A DNA stretch of 35,030 nucleotides from Pseudorhodobacter sp. (GTDB lineage: Bacteria; Pseudomonadota; Alphaproteobacteria; Rhodobacterales; Rhodobacteraceae). Shown here piece by piece: positions 1 through 7,904 of the stretch; the first letter of the stretch is position 1; each line of letters starts with the position of its first letter. Made by a program: the position numbers and the translations under genes. Under the pieces are notes generated by a model. The model saw nothing but the letters and a program-made list of their open reading frames with translations, did no database searches and was not told the DNA's origin. The stretch lies in NCBI GenBank assembly GCA_024642045.1, contig JAHEBX010000012.1, positions 1 through 35,030 on the forward strand. Reading direction: 5' to 3'.

Positions 1-659
1 TGCGCCAGTGACTGGGCAAGCGCCTGCCCCGCCGCAATATCGCCCGCCATCACGCCAAATTCGTCGTCGTTGCCAACCACGATGTCCGACCTGCGCGCGG
101 CATCAAGGCAGACTTGGGCAGCCTCGGCCTGCGAGGGCCAGGAATAAGCGCGGTAATCTACATCCAGCACCACCAGCGCACCTGCCGCGCGCGCCGCCGC
201 CATCGCCGCGAGCGTGGCGCTGCGCGAGGGGTCCATCGCAAGCGCTGTGCCCGTCACCACCAGTGCGGAAACGCCTGAAAAATCCACGGCCTCAACATCG
301 TCACCACAGAGCGCAAAATCGGCGGCCTGATTGCGGTAAAGCACCGTCTGCGGCGCTTGGGCAATCGTCTCGACCACTGCAAGCGAATTGCGCGCCTCGC
401 CACCTTGGGTCTGCACATATCGCGTCGCCACACCGTAGCGGTCCAGCTCTGCCAGACAATAACGCCCGACGGCATCCGCCGAGACACGGCTCAGAAGTGC
501 CGCCTTGGCCCCCTGCCGCGCCAGCGCCACGGCGATATTGCCCGCCGATCCACCAAGGGCTGCGAAAAACCGCGTCGCCGATTCGATCTGGGTGCCCGCA
601 GGGTCGGCGTATAGGTCCATGCCCACCCGTCCCAAGACCACAAATGAGTTCAGCGCCAT
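1..659 (-). CDS. iolC: 5-dehydro-2-deoxygluconokinase IolC (PfkB family), 3' end outside the window
   Basis: This PfkB-family sugar kinase phosphorylates 2-deoxy-5-keto-D-gluconate in cytoplasmic myo-inositol catabolism. Reading leftward from the ATG at 659, the frame stays open to the window edge, giving about 219 residues where the family usually has about 325 or more. The visible part has the IolC-type N-terminus (LGRVGMDLYADPAGT), the PfkB GG motif (LGGSAGNIAVAL), the substrate-loop region GEARNSLAVVE, and the IolC-like LDVDYRAYSWPS segment followed by DIVVGNDDEFGVMAG. The C-terminal catalytic GAGD motif lies off the window. It is divergent from the inositol-dehydrogenase-like gene across a 123-bp promoter region. 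I see no strong Shine-Dalgarno before the ATG, so the start rests on homology to the family N-terminus. Family identity is firm. The exact substrate is inferred from the motifs and the inositol-type neighbours. Confidence 0.85.
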   Translation of the reverse strand, partial: MALNSFVVLGRVGMDLYADPAGTQIESATRFFAALGGSAGNIAVALARQGAKAALLSRVSADAVGRYCLAELDRYGVATRYVQTQGGEARNSLAVVETIAQAPQTVLYRNQAADFALCGDDVEAVDFSGVSALVVTGTALAMDPSRSATLAAMAAARAAGALVVLDVDYRAYSWPSQAEAAQVCLDAARRSDIVVGNDDEFGVMAGDIAAGQALAQSLA

Positions 660-782
660 ACGCTGCCACCGAGCTTGCAACTGATACCTCTTTTCGCCGT
701 TCTGAATCCGATTGACCTTGGTCATGCGGTTAGGATAGCGTTTTTGCAACCGGTTGCAAACATTATTGAGGGAGGAGCCGCC
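660..782. promoter_or_regulatory. Divergent promoter region of the iol-like cluster
   Basis: This 123-bp gap separates leftward iolC from the rightward oxidoreductase gene, so both promoters must lie here unless iolC is transcribed from elsewhere. It contains the palindromic operator at 743-760 and a strong Shine-Dalgarno (GAGGGAGGAG) at 768-777 for the right-hand gene. A TTGACC at 712-717 could be a -35 element, but I find no convincing -10 at the right spacing. Confidence 0.5.
743..760. promoter_or_regulatory. 18-bp perfect palindrome, probable LacI-family operator
   Basis: TTTGCAACCGGTTGCAAA is its own reverse complement over all 18 bases and centres on a CG step, as is typical of LacI/GalR-family operators. 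It lies 23 bp before the ATG at 783 in the iolC/oxidoreductase divergent promoter. The LacI-family gene at 4054-5055 closes the same cluster and is the obvious candidate ligand. The palindrome is seen directly; the pairing with that regulator is inferred. Confidence 0.75.
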
Positions 783-1883
783 ATGCGCGAAATCGGGATC
801 GGCATCATCGGTGGCGGCTATATGGGCAAGGCGCATTCGGTTGCAATGTCGGCTGTGGGGGCGGTGTTTAATACGCGCCTGCGGCCCCGGCTAGAGATGA
901 TCTGCGCGACCACGGACACTTCGGCCGAAGGCTATCGGAAGGCCTATGGCTTTGCGCGCGCAACCTCGGACTGGCGGCATCTGGTAGCCGACCCGAAGAT
1001 CGAGGCGGTGGTGATCGCCTCGCCGCAAGAAACCCACCGTGCGATTGCCGAGGCGGCCTTTGCGCTGGGAAAGCCCGTGTTTTGCGAAAAGCCTTTAGGG
1101 GCGACACTTGAGGACAGCCGCGCGATGGTGGCCGCGGCGCAAACCTCGGGCTGCGTCAATATGGTAGGGTTCAACTATATCCGCACGCCCGCCTCGCAGT
1201 TTGCGCGCGAGCTGGTGGTCAGTGGCGAGATCGGTGCGGTGACATGGTTTCGCGGCGAGCATACCGAGGACTTTGACGCCGATGGAACCAAACCCGCGAG
1301 CTGGCGCAACTTTGGCGCCGCAAACGGCACGATGGGGGACCTTGCCCCGCATATGATTAACGCAGCCCTAGCGCTGATCGGGCCGATTGCACGCCTAAGC
1401 GCCGATATCGGAACCGTTTTTGCCAACCGACCCGGCGCAAAGGGGCGCGAGGTGAATGACGACATCGGCCAGTTCATGTGCCGCTTTGGCAATGGCGCGA
1501 TGGGGCATTTGTCGTTCAGCCGCGTGGCCACAGGGCGAAAGATGGGCTATGCCTATGAAATTACAGGAACAAAGGGCGCCATCCGCTTTGATCAAGAGGA
1601 TCAGAACGCGCTCTGGCTTTACCGTGCCGATGATCCGGAAGGGCTGCGCGGCTTTCGCAAGATCCTGACCGGGCCGGAGCATCCGGACTATCTGCCCTTT
1701 TGTCAGGGACCAGGCCACGGCACGGGATACCAAGACCAAATCATCATCGAAGCGCGCGATTTTCTGCAAGCGATCGACACCAAAACCACGATCTGGCCCA
1801 GCTTTCACGATGGAATGGAGGTCAACCGCGTCATCGCGGCCGCCCATGCCTCGGCGCTCGCGGGTGTCTGGGTCGATCTTTAG
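783..1883 (+). CDS. Gfo/Idh/MocA family oxidoreductase, inositol 2-dehydrogenase-like
   Basis: This 366-residue NAD(P)-dependent dehydrogenase probably oxidises an inositol or related cyclic polyol or sugar to its keto form. The Rossmann motif GIGIIGGGYMGKAHS lies at residues 5-19, the family EKP motif (catalytic Lys103) at 102-104, and the GDLAPH segment with Asp186 and His190 matches the family's catalytic D..H pair. The start at 783 is chosen because GAGGGAGGAG lies just upstream; an in-frame start at 675 would run through the operator. The next gene starts 11 bp after the stop, so they are probably cotranscribed. Gfo/Idh/MocA proteins vary widely in substrate, so the inositol link rests on neighbouring iolC and the IolE-like gene. 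Confidence 0.8.
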   Translation: MREIGIGIIGGGYMGKAHSVAMSAVGAVFNTRLRPRLEMICATTDTSAEGYRKAYGFARATSDWRHLVADPKIEAVVIASPQETHRAIAEAAFALGKPVFCEKPLGATLEDSRAMVAAAQTSGCVNMVGFNYIRTPASQFARELVVSGEIGAVTWFRGEHTEDFDADGTKPASWRNFGAANGTMGDLAPHMINAALALIGPIARLSADIGTVFANRPGAKGREVNDDIGQFMCRFGNGAMGHLSFSRVATGRKMGYAYEITGTKGAIRFDQEDQNALWLYRADDPEGLRGFRKILTGPEHPDYLPFCQGPGHGTGYQDQIIIEARDFLQAIDTKTTIWPSFHDGMEVNRVIAAAHASALAGVWVDL

Positions 1884-1894
1884 AGGAAAACAAA

Positions 1895-2779
1895 ATGATC
1901 CAGATTGGCAATGCGCCCTGCTCTTGGGGCGTTGAATTTGCGGAAGATCCGCGCAACCCCAGTTGGCGGCAGGTGCTGTCGGACTGTGCCGCTGCGGGGT
2001 ATAAGGGCATCGAGCTGGGGCCGATCGGCTTTATGCCCGAAGACCCCGCGATCCTGGCCGAAGGGCTGGCCGAGCATGACCTGACGCTGATCGGTGGCGT
2101 GGTGTTTCGCCCCTTTCACGATGCGGGCGCTTGGGATGAGGTTTGGGATGCAACCCAGCGCACCTGCAAGGCGCTGGTGGCGCATGGCGCGCAGCATCTG
2201 GTGCTGATCGACAGCATCTCGCCACGGCGCGCGCCGACCGCAGGCCGCGCACAGGAGGCCGAGCAGATGGGCGCGCAGGAATGGACAGCTTTTGTCGACC
2301 GCATTCGCCGCGCCGCACAACTGGGCGCGGACAACGGGCTGACCGTGGGCATTCATGCGCATGCCGCAGGCTTCATCGATTTTGAACCCGAGCTGGAACG
2401 TTTGCTCGACGCGGTGGATCCGAGCCTGTTGAAGATCTGCTTTGACACCGGCCATCACTCTTATGCAGGCTATGATCCAGTTGCCTTTATGCGGCGGCAT
2501 ATGGACCGAATTTCTTACATGCATTTCAAAGACATAGATCCCGTTGTCAAAGCGCGCGCCGTGGAAAACCGCACCGGGTTCTATGACGCTTGCGGGCAGG
2601 GAATTTTCTGCAATCTGGGCAAAGGCGATGTAGATTTCGTCAGCGTTCGTCAACTGCTGCTTGACGCAGGCTTTGCCGGATGGTGCACAGTCGAGCAGGA
2701 CTGTGATCCTGCGGGCGGCACCTCGCCCGTCGACGATGCGCGGGCGAACCGCGGCTATCTTTCCTCTATTGGTTTCTGA
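1895..2779 (+). CDS. Sugar phosphate isomerase/epimerase-type TIM-barrel protein (IolE/IolI-like)
   Basis: This 294-residue protein of the xylose-isomerase-like TIM-barrel superfamily includes inosose dehydratase (IolE) and inosose isomerase (IolI). The N-terminus GNAPCSWGVEFAEDPRNPSW and KGIELGPIGFMP resemble IolE proteins. Likely metal and substrate residues are His154/His156 in GIHAHA, Asp184 and His187 in CFDTGHH, His210 in YMHFKD and Glu267 in TVEQDCD. The start at 1895 is supported by AGAGGA a few bases upstream. It lies between two Gfo/Idh/MocA oxidoreductases, suggesting work on a keto intermediate made by one of them. Dehydratase, isomerase or epimerase activity cannot be separated from sequence alone. 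Confidence 0.75.
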   Translation: MIQIGNAPCSWGVEFAEDPRNPSWRQVLSDCAAAGYKGIELGPIGFMPEDPAILAEGLAEHDLTLIGGVVFRPFHDAGAWDEVWDATQRTCKALVAHGAQHLVLIDSISPRRAPTAGRAQEAEQMGAQEWTAFVDRIRRAAQLGADNGLTVGIHAHAAGFIDFEPELERLLDAVDPSLLKICFDTGHHSYAGYDPVAFMRRHMDRISYMHFKDIDPVVKARAVENRTGFYDACGQGIFCNLGKGDVDFVSVRQLLLDAGFAGWCTVEQDCDPAGGTSPVDDARANRGYLSSIGF

Positions 2780-2792
2780 AAAGGGCCCGACC

Positions 2793-3950
2793 ATGAAAAG
2801 ACTGAACTGGGGTATGATCGGCGGCGGCAAGGGCAGCCAGATCGGGCCTGCGCACCATCTGGCGGCGGGGCTGGACGGATTTTACACCTTTGCCGCGGGC
2901 GCCTTGGACCACGACCCGGCTGCAGGCCGCACCTATGCACAAGAGTTGGGAATTGCAGCCGACCGCGCTTATGGCGATTGGCGCGAGATGCTGGAGGGCG
3001 AGCGCAACCGGCCCGACCGCGTGGAGCTGGTTACGGTCGCCACACCGAATTCCACCCACTACGCGATTTCCAAGGCCTTCCTTGAGGCCGGATTCAACGT
3101 GCTGTGCGAAAAGCCGATGACAGTGACCGAGGCCGAGGCCGAAGATCTGGTGCTGACGGCGCGCAAGGCCGGGCGGATTTGCGCGGTGAACTACGGCTAT
3201 ACCGGCTATGCGCTGGTGCGTCACATGCGGGCGATGGTCGCGCGGGGTGACATCGGCAAGGTGCGGCTGGTGGTGGCGGAGTTTGCCCACGGGCATCACG
3301 CCAATGCCGCCGATATGGACAACCCGCGCGTGCGCTGGCGCTATGACCCTGCACAGGCGGGGGTGTCGGCACAGTTCGCTGATTGCGGCATCCACGCGCT
3401 GCATATGGCGAGTTTTGTGACCGGCCAAGAGGTGGCGAAGCTGTCGTCAGACTTTGCCTCCTGTCTGTCCGCCCGCGTGCTGGAAGACGACGCGATGGTC
3501 AACTTTCGCATGGATGGCGGCACGGTGGGGCGGCTTTGGACCTCTTCGGTCGCGATTGGTCGCCAGCATGGCCTGACCTTGCAGGTGTTTGGTGAGACGG
3601 GCGGCCTGCGCTGGAGCCAGGAGCAGCCAAACCAGTTGTTCTATATGCCGCTTGGACAGCGTTTGCAGGTGATCGAGCGCGGCGAGGGGAACCTCTCGCC
3701 CGAGGCCGATCGCGCGAGCCGTGTGACGGTGGGCCATGCCGAGGGCATGCCCCTGGCCTTTGGCAACATCTACCGCGATCTGGCCGAGACGATCCTGGCG
3801 CATCAAGCGGCACGCACGCCCGATCCGGCGGCGGCACTGTTTCCGACGGCAGAGGATGGCTTGCGCTCGATTGCAGCGATTCACGCGGCCGTGGCTTCGG
3901 CCAAGTCCGAGGGCAAATGGGTGGATGCAAGGCCTGTGCTGTTTCGCTGA
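2793..3950 (+). CDS. Gfo/Idh/MocA family oxidoreductase (second copy in the cluster)
   Basis: This 385-residue NAD(P)-dependent dehydrogenase differs clearly from the first copy. The nucleotide-binding motif is GMIGGGKGSQIGPAH (residues 7-21), the EKP motif is at 106-108 and the catalytic-type D..H pair is Asp197/His201 in FADCGIH. The start at 2793 follows the previous stop by 13 bp with AAGGG upstream, consistent with the same transcript. Proteins of this type occur in inositol and rare-sugar clusters and may interconvert hydroxyl and keto forms; the substrate is unknown. It ends before a stem-loop-rich gap and converges on the LacI-family gene. Confidence 0.75.
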   Translation: MKRLNWGMIGGGKGSQIGPAHHLAAGLDGFYTFAAGALDHDPAAGRTYAQELGIAADRAYGDWREMLEGERNRPDRVELVTVATPNSTHYAISKAFLEAGFNVLCEKPMTVTEAEAEDLVLTARKAGRICAVNYGYTGYALVRHMRAMVARGDIGKVRLVVAEFAHGHHANAADMDNPRVRWRYDPAQAGVSAQFADCGIHALHMASFVTGQEVAKLSSDFASCLSARVLEDDAMVNFRMDGGTVGRLWTSSVAIGRQHGLTLQVFGETGGLRWSQEQPNQLFYMPLGQRLQVIERGEGNLSPEADRASRVTVGHAEGMPLAFGNIYRDLAETILAHQAARTPDPAAALFPTAEDGLRSIAAIHAAVASAKSEGKWVDARPVLFR

Positions 3951-3964
3951 ATGCACTGTGGGAT

Positions 3965-4002
3965 GGGGGTTTTGCACCCCCAAGGGCGGCCAGGGCCGCC
4001 CT
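3965..4002. terminator. Paired stem-loops between convergent genes, probable bidirectional terminator or intergenic repeat
   Basis: Two adjacent inverted repeats fill the gap between convergent stop codons at 3950 and 4054. GGGGG (3965-3969) pairs with CCCCC (3977-3981) over a 7-base loop. GGGCGGCC (3984-3991) pairs with GGCCGCCC (3994-4001) over a 2-base loop, extended by an A:T pair. A GGATATTTTGGCC string follows at 4012-4024, a type of tail I recall after hairpins in Rhodobacteraceae intergenic regions. There is no clear U-tract, so classical rho-independent termination is uncertain. Confidence 0.5.
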
Positions 4003-4053
4003 GCCCCCGCAGGATATTTTGGCCAGTATGAAAGGCCCTTATCAAAGGTCAGG

Positions 4054-5055
4054 TCAGAAGCGCGAAAGCGGTTTCAGTGTGCCACGCTCGACGATGTGGC
4101 AGGGAAACAGCCGCGTTTCGGGGGCGAGGCCGGGGCTGGCAAAGCGGGCTTGCAACATCTCGATTGCGCCCGCGACGATTGCGGCAAAGGGTTGGTGGAT
4201 GGTGGTCAGGTTATGGCTGTCCCATCCGGCCATGGACATATCGTTCAACCCGATCAGGCCGAGATCGTGTGGCACCTGCAGACCTGCGCTCTGTGCCGCA
4301 GAGAGTGCCCCGATGGCAAGCACGTCATCGCCGGTAAAATAGGCCTCGGCTGGGGTGGCTTTGATCAGGCGGGCCATTTCTGCGCGCCCGGCCTCAAAGC
4401 TGTAGGCTGTGGCAAAGCTCGTGGTCGGGGTCAGGCCTGCGCGCGCAGCTTCGGCCAGAAAGCCTGCCATCCGGTCTTGCGTGGTCGAGGCGGTTTCGGG
4501 GCCGCCCATAAATCCGATCTTGCGATAGCCGCGTGCAATCAGGGTGGCCGCGGCCATGCGGCCAGCGGCGACATTGTCGATGGCCGCGACAGGCACTTCG
4601 GGCGGATCACTGGCACGACCAAAGGCATGCACGACCGCAATGTCCGCCTGATGAAACGCACGGGCAAAGCCTTGCGGCAAATGCGATGAGGCCACGATCA
4701 CCCCGTCGACCGAGTATTGCCGCAAGAGTTGCAGCGAGCGGTCGGGGTCCGTGTCATCCGTGAGGTTGACCAACAGCGGGCGAAGGCCCTGATCTTGCAA
4801 TCCACGGGTAAAAAGGTCAAAAATCTGCAAGAACACCGGGTTTTGAAAGTTGTTCGACACCAGCCCGACCAGCTGCGTCTTGCGCGTTGTCAGGCTGCGG
4901 GCCAGCATGTTGGGGCTGTAGCCAAGCTCGGTCGCCGCTGCTTCGACCTTGGCGCGGGTCTTGGCCGAGACTGACGCGCCCGCAGTATAGCTGCGCGAGA
5001 CGGCTGCGCGCGATACCCCTGCCAGCTGCGCCACGTCCTTGAGGGTAACTGCCAT
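4054..5055 (-). CDS. LacI/GalR-family transcriptional regulator
   Basis: This 333-residue regulator has an N-terminal helix-turn-helix (VTLKDVAQLAGVSRAAVSR, residues 3-21), a hinge segment around YSPNMLARSL, and a periplasmic-binding-protein-like effector domain from about residue 60 (QLVGLVSNNFQNP, then DGVIVASSHLP and AYFTGDDVLAIGAL). It probably represses the inositol-like genes, whose divergent promoter holds an 18-bp CG-centred palindrome. It is convergent with those genes and follows the alcohol dehydrogenase gene by 52 bp on the same strand, so control of the glycerol-end genes is an alternative. The effector is unknown; an inositol or keto-inositol is a guess from context. Confidence 0.9.
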   Translation of the reverse strand: MAVTLKDVAQLAGVSRAAVSRSYTAGASVSAKTRAKVEAAATELGYSPNMLARSLTTRKTQLVGLVSNNFQNPVFLQIFDLFTRGLQDQGLRPLLVNLTDDTDPDRSLQLLRQYSVDGVIVASSHLPQGFARAFHQADIAVVHAFGRASDPPEVPVAAIDNVAAGRMAAATLIARGYRKIGFMGGPETASTTQDRMAGFLAEAARAGLTPTTSFATAYSFEAGRAEMARLIKATPAEAYFTGDDVLAIGALSAAQSAGLQVPHDLGLIGLNDMSMAGWDSHNLTTIHQPFAAIVAGAIEMLQARFASPGLAPETRLFPCHIVERGTLKPLSRF

Positions 5056-5107
5056 GCCTGCCCGTCCATTGATTGCGACACGATCCTAGCCGAGCGCGAA
5101 GTGGTTG

Positions 5108-6259
5108 TCATCCGCGCCTCGACGATGCAGCTTGCAGGAGAGCCACGAGGTCGGATGGGGACAGAGCGACAGGGTTGGCCTTCATGGAGGACGCGGCCAA
5201 GGCGGCGGCGGCAACAGAGGCATGCTGGTCGGGCCGCAGACCCTGTTCGGCAAGGTTGGGCAAGCCGACAGAACGGCTCCAACGGGTCAAGGTTTCAGGT
5301 GCGGCCTGTGCGCTACAGTCAAAGGCGGCTGCGATCAGCGCGCACACTTCGGCCAGTCGCTCTGAGGCTTGCCCTGACGCCTTGGCGCGGTTGGCGGCAA
5401 TCGCGGGACCAAGCAACGCACCGCAGATCGCACCATGCGCAGCAGTGGTAACGCCGCCGATAACGCCGGCAAGCCCATGCACCACCCCCAACCCCGCATT
5501 GGCCAGCGCAAGGCCACCACAAAGGCTGACCCATGCCATCTGATCACGAGCGACAGCGTCTTCGGATTGCATCAAGCGTCTGAGCGCGCGCAGGCCCATG
5601 CCGATCGCAGGCCGTGTCAGCGCATCGGTAAAGGCATTGGCGCGCGTGCAGACAAACGGTTCGATCACTTGGGTAATCGCATCCAGACCCGACGCAAGCG
5701 TCACGCCACGCGGGCAATGGTCGGTCAGCGCGGGGTCGATGATGGCAAGGCGCGCAAGCATCCGGCCGTCGCGCAAGCTGACCTTGCGGCCCTGATCGGG
5801 CACCCCAAGAACGGCGTTTTTGGTCGCCTCTGCGCCAGTGCCCGAGGTCGTCGGCAGCGCCACAAACGGCAGCGGCGCATGTGGCAAGGCTCGGCCACGG
5901 CCCACCACCTCCAGATGATCCAGCAGCGGCGTGCTCGCGGGCAGCATCGCGGCAAGCGCCTTGCCAAGATCCAGCACCGCGCCGCCACCAATAGCCACAA
6001 CAACCTGCGGCTCAAAGCCTCGACAGTAATAAATCGCCTCTTCCAGCATCGCCACAGTTGGCTCGCTTGCGCAAGGGTAGAGCTGCAGCTCACACCCAGA
6101 CGCAGTCAGGTCCAAGATCAAACCTTCCGCCCGCAACAAACTCGCGCCATGCACGACCAACACGCGCTCACCAAAGCCAGCAATCAACCCCGCAGCCTTG
6201 GCTGCCTCACCGCGCCCGAACAAAATCCGCGCCGGCGCCATCAGGCCAAAGGGAGTCAA
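5108..6259 (-). CDS. Iron-containing (group III) alcohol dehydrogenase, translationally overlapping glpK
   Basis: This 383-residue Fe-type NAD(P)-dependent alcohol or polyol dehydrogenase has the nucleotide-binding segment [16 protein letters not shown] near residues 86-101, the family [11 protein letters not shown] motif near 136-146, and metal-ligand regions [24 protein letters not shown] and [11 protein letters not shown]. The start is uncertain. TTG at 6259 overlaps the glpK stop (TTGA) and gives the usual N-terminal length, while the first ATG is at 6241, 14 bp after that stop. Neither has a good Shine-Dalgarno, which fits translational coupling. Being last in the glycerol operon suggests a role in glycerol, dihydroxyacetone or related aldehyde metabolism. 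Substrate assignment within this family is unreliable. Confidence 0.8.
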   Translation of the reverse strand: MTPFGLMAPARILFGRGEAAKAAGLIAGFGERVLVVHGASLLRAEGLILDLTASGCELQLYPCASEPTVAMLEEAIYYCRGFEPQVVVAIGGGAVLDLGKALAAMLPASTPLLDHLEVVGRGRALPHAPLPFVALPTTSGTGAEATKNAVLGVPDQGRKVSLRDGRMLARLAIIDPALTDHCPRGVTLASGLDAITQVIEPFVCTRANAFTDALTRPAIGMGLRALRRLMQSEDAVARDQMAWVSLCGGLALANAGLGVVHGLAGVIGGVTTAAHGAICGALLGPAIAANRAKASGQASERLAEVCALIAAAFDCSAQAAPETLTRWSRSVGLPNLAEQGLRPDQHASVAAAALAASSMKANPVALSPSDLVALLQAASSRRG

Positions 6260-7740
6260 AGCGACATGGTGGCCGCGACGGCGCGTTGCCAGCGAGCGTA
6301 TTTGGCGGCACGAGTGGTTTCATCCATCTGTGGCGCGAAACGCCGCTCGAGCGCCCAAGACTTTTGGAACTCGGCCGGTTCGGGGCAGATGCCGGCCTGC
6401 AGGCCCGCAAGGTACGCGACGCCAAGCGCTGTGGTTTCGGTCACCACCGGCCTGTCAACGGGTGCGCCGATAATATCGGACAGAAACTGCATCGACCAAT
6501 CGCTGGCCGTCATGCCACCGTCGACGCGCAACACGCCCTCAGGCTTGGCGCCCCAATCGGCATACATCGCCTCGAGCAGATCGCGGGTCTGGTAGCCGAC
6601 GCTTTCCAGCGCCGCGCGCGCAAGCTCGGCCGGGCCAGAGTTGCGGGTCAGCCCATAGATCGCGCCCCGGCAATCGGGCCGCCAATAGGGCGCGCCAAGG
6701 CCGGTGAAGGCGGGCACCAGCACGACGTCTTGCGAAGGGTCGGCGAGGTCGGCGAGAGGCTGTGTTTCCTTGGCCTCGCGGATGATTTTCAGCCCGTCAC
6801 GCAGCCATTGCACCACTGCCCCCGCGATAAACAGCGAGCCTTCCAGCGCATAGGTTGGTTTGCCGTTCAGCCGATAGGCGATGGTGGTCAGCAGCCGGTT
6901 CTTCGAGCTGACCATATTCGCGCCAGTGTTCAGCAGGGCAAAGCAGCCGGTGCCATAGGTGGATTTCATCATGCCGGGGTCAAAGCAGGCCTGCCCCACG
7001 GTCGCGGCTTGCTGGTCGCCCGCGACGCCGCAGATCGGAATCTCGCGGCCAAAGAGGTCGGCGCGGGTATGGCCAAAAGTGGCGGCGCAGTCGCGCACCT
7101 CGGGCAATAGCGCCATCGGGATGTCGAGTAGCCCGCAGATCTCGGCGTCCCATTCCCCCGTCCCGATGTTGTAAAGCATGGTGCGGGCGGCGTTGGTGGC
7201 GTCGGTGACATGGACACGCCCGCCGGTCAGCTGCCAGATCAGATAGCTGTCGACCGTGCCAAAGGCAAGCTCGCCCCGCGCCGCGCGGGCGCGTGCATCG
7301 GGGATTGTGTCAAGCAACCACTTCAGCTTGGTGGCCGAGAAATACGGATCAAGCAGCAGGCCCGTACGCGCAGTGACCATCGCCTCGTGCCCCTGCTCTT
7401 TCAGCTTGGTGCAGAGGTCAGCGGTGCGGCGGTCTTGCCAAACGATGGCGTTGTGCAAGGGCTTGCCGCTGAAGCGGTCCCACAGCAAAGTCGTCTCACG
7501 CTGATTGGTGATGCCGATAGCGGCAATATCGCGCGCGTCGATGCCCGCGCGCTCGATCGCCGAACGCGCCGTTCCGGCAACGCTCGACCACAGATCCGCC
7601 GGGGCATGTTCGACCCAGCCCGAGTTGGGGTAATGCTGGGCAAATTCCTCTTGCGCAGAGGCTTTGACGCGCAGCCTTGCATCAAAAATGATCGCACGCG
7701 ACGAGGTGGTGCCCTGATCAATGGCGAGGATATAGGTCAT
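6256..7740 (-). CDS. glpK: Glycerol kinase
   Basis: This 494-residue FGGY-family kinase makes sn-glycerol 3-phosphate from glycerol and ATP in the cytoplasm. It has the full GlpK pattern: ATP-binding [13 protein letters not shown] (8-20), [22 protein letters not shown], the region [17 protein letters not shown] that carries the catalytic Asp in characterised Glp[14 protein letters not shown], and the C-terminal [18 protein letters not shown]. Length is normal. The ATG at 7740 has GGAGG at suitable spacing. It lies 164 bp downstream of the transporter gene glpV on the same strand, with a weak stem-loop between, and overlaps the alcohol dehydrogenase gene by 4 bp. Confidence 0.97.
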   Translation of the reverse strand: MTYILAIDQGTTSSRAIIFDARLRVKASAQEEFAQHYPNSGWVEHAPADLWSSVAGTARSAIERAGIDARDIAAIGITNQRETTLLWDRFSGKPLHNAIVWQDRRTADLCTKLKEQGHEAMVTARTGLLLDPYFSATKLKWLLDTIPDARARAARGELAFGTVDSYLIWQLTGGRVHVTDATNAARTMLYNIGTGEWDAEICGLLDIPMALLPEVRDCAATFGHTRADLFGREIPICGVAGDQQAATVGQACFDPGMMKSTYGTGCFALLNTGANMVSSKNRLLTTIAYRLNGKPTYALEGSLFIAGAVVQWLRDGLKIIREAKETQPLADLADPSQDVVLVPAFTGLGAPYWRPDCRGAIYGLTRNSGPAELARAALESVGYQTRDLLEAMYADWGAKPEGVLRVDGGMTASDWSMQFLSDIIGAPVDRPVVTETTALGVAYLAGLQAGICPEPAEFQKSWALERRFAPQMDETTRAAKYARWQRAVAATMSL

Positions 7741-7861
7741 GGCGGCCTCCGGCAGCGTCCGCGCACGGACGGTTCATCATCGAATTGAAATCAAAGCCTT
7801 AAGCAGAGATTTCCTCTAAATCTTATCACCCGGCCCGTAAAGACCAAGGTCAAAATGCCAA

Positions 7862-7885
7862 GGGGCGAGGCTTTCACCCCGCCCC
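7862..7885 (-). terminator. Stem-loop after glpV, weak terminator or processing site
   Basis: GGGGCG (7862-7867) pairs with CGCCCC (7880-7885), with two further inner G:C pairs, 20 bp past the glpV stop. In the leftward transcript it is followed by TTGGCATTTT, only a weak U-tract. It may partly separate the transporter transcript from glpK or stabilise the transporter mRNA. The rest of the 164-bp gap holds only the glpK ribosome binding site that I can identify. Confidence 0.4.
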
Positions 7886-7904
7886 CGGCGTTCAGCAGAC
7901 CCGA

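Noticed and set aside
675-782. Upstream in-frame extension of the first oxidoreductase gene to 675
   Set aside because: It would translate through the 18-bp operator and the strong Shine-Dalgarno; the protein starting at 783 has the normal family N-terminus.
1880-2830. 316-codon open frame antisense to the IolE-like gene
   Set aside because: A shadow of the forward gene, whose metal-site motifs are intact; no ribosome binding site or domain is seen.
3736-4689. 317-codon rightward frame running from the second oxidoreductase gene into the LacI-family gene
   Set aside because: It crosses the intergenic hairpins and overlaps two real genes, and the translation resembles no family.
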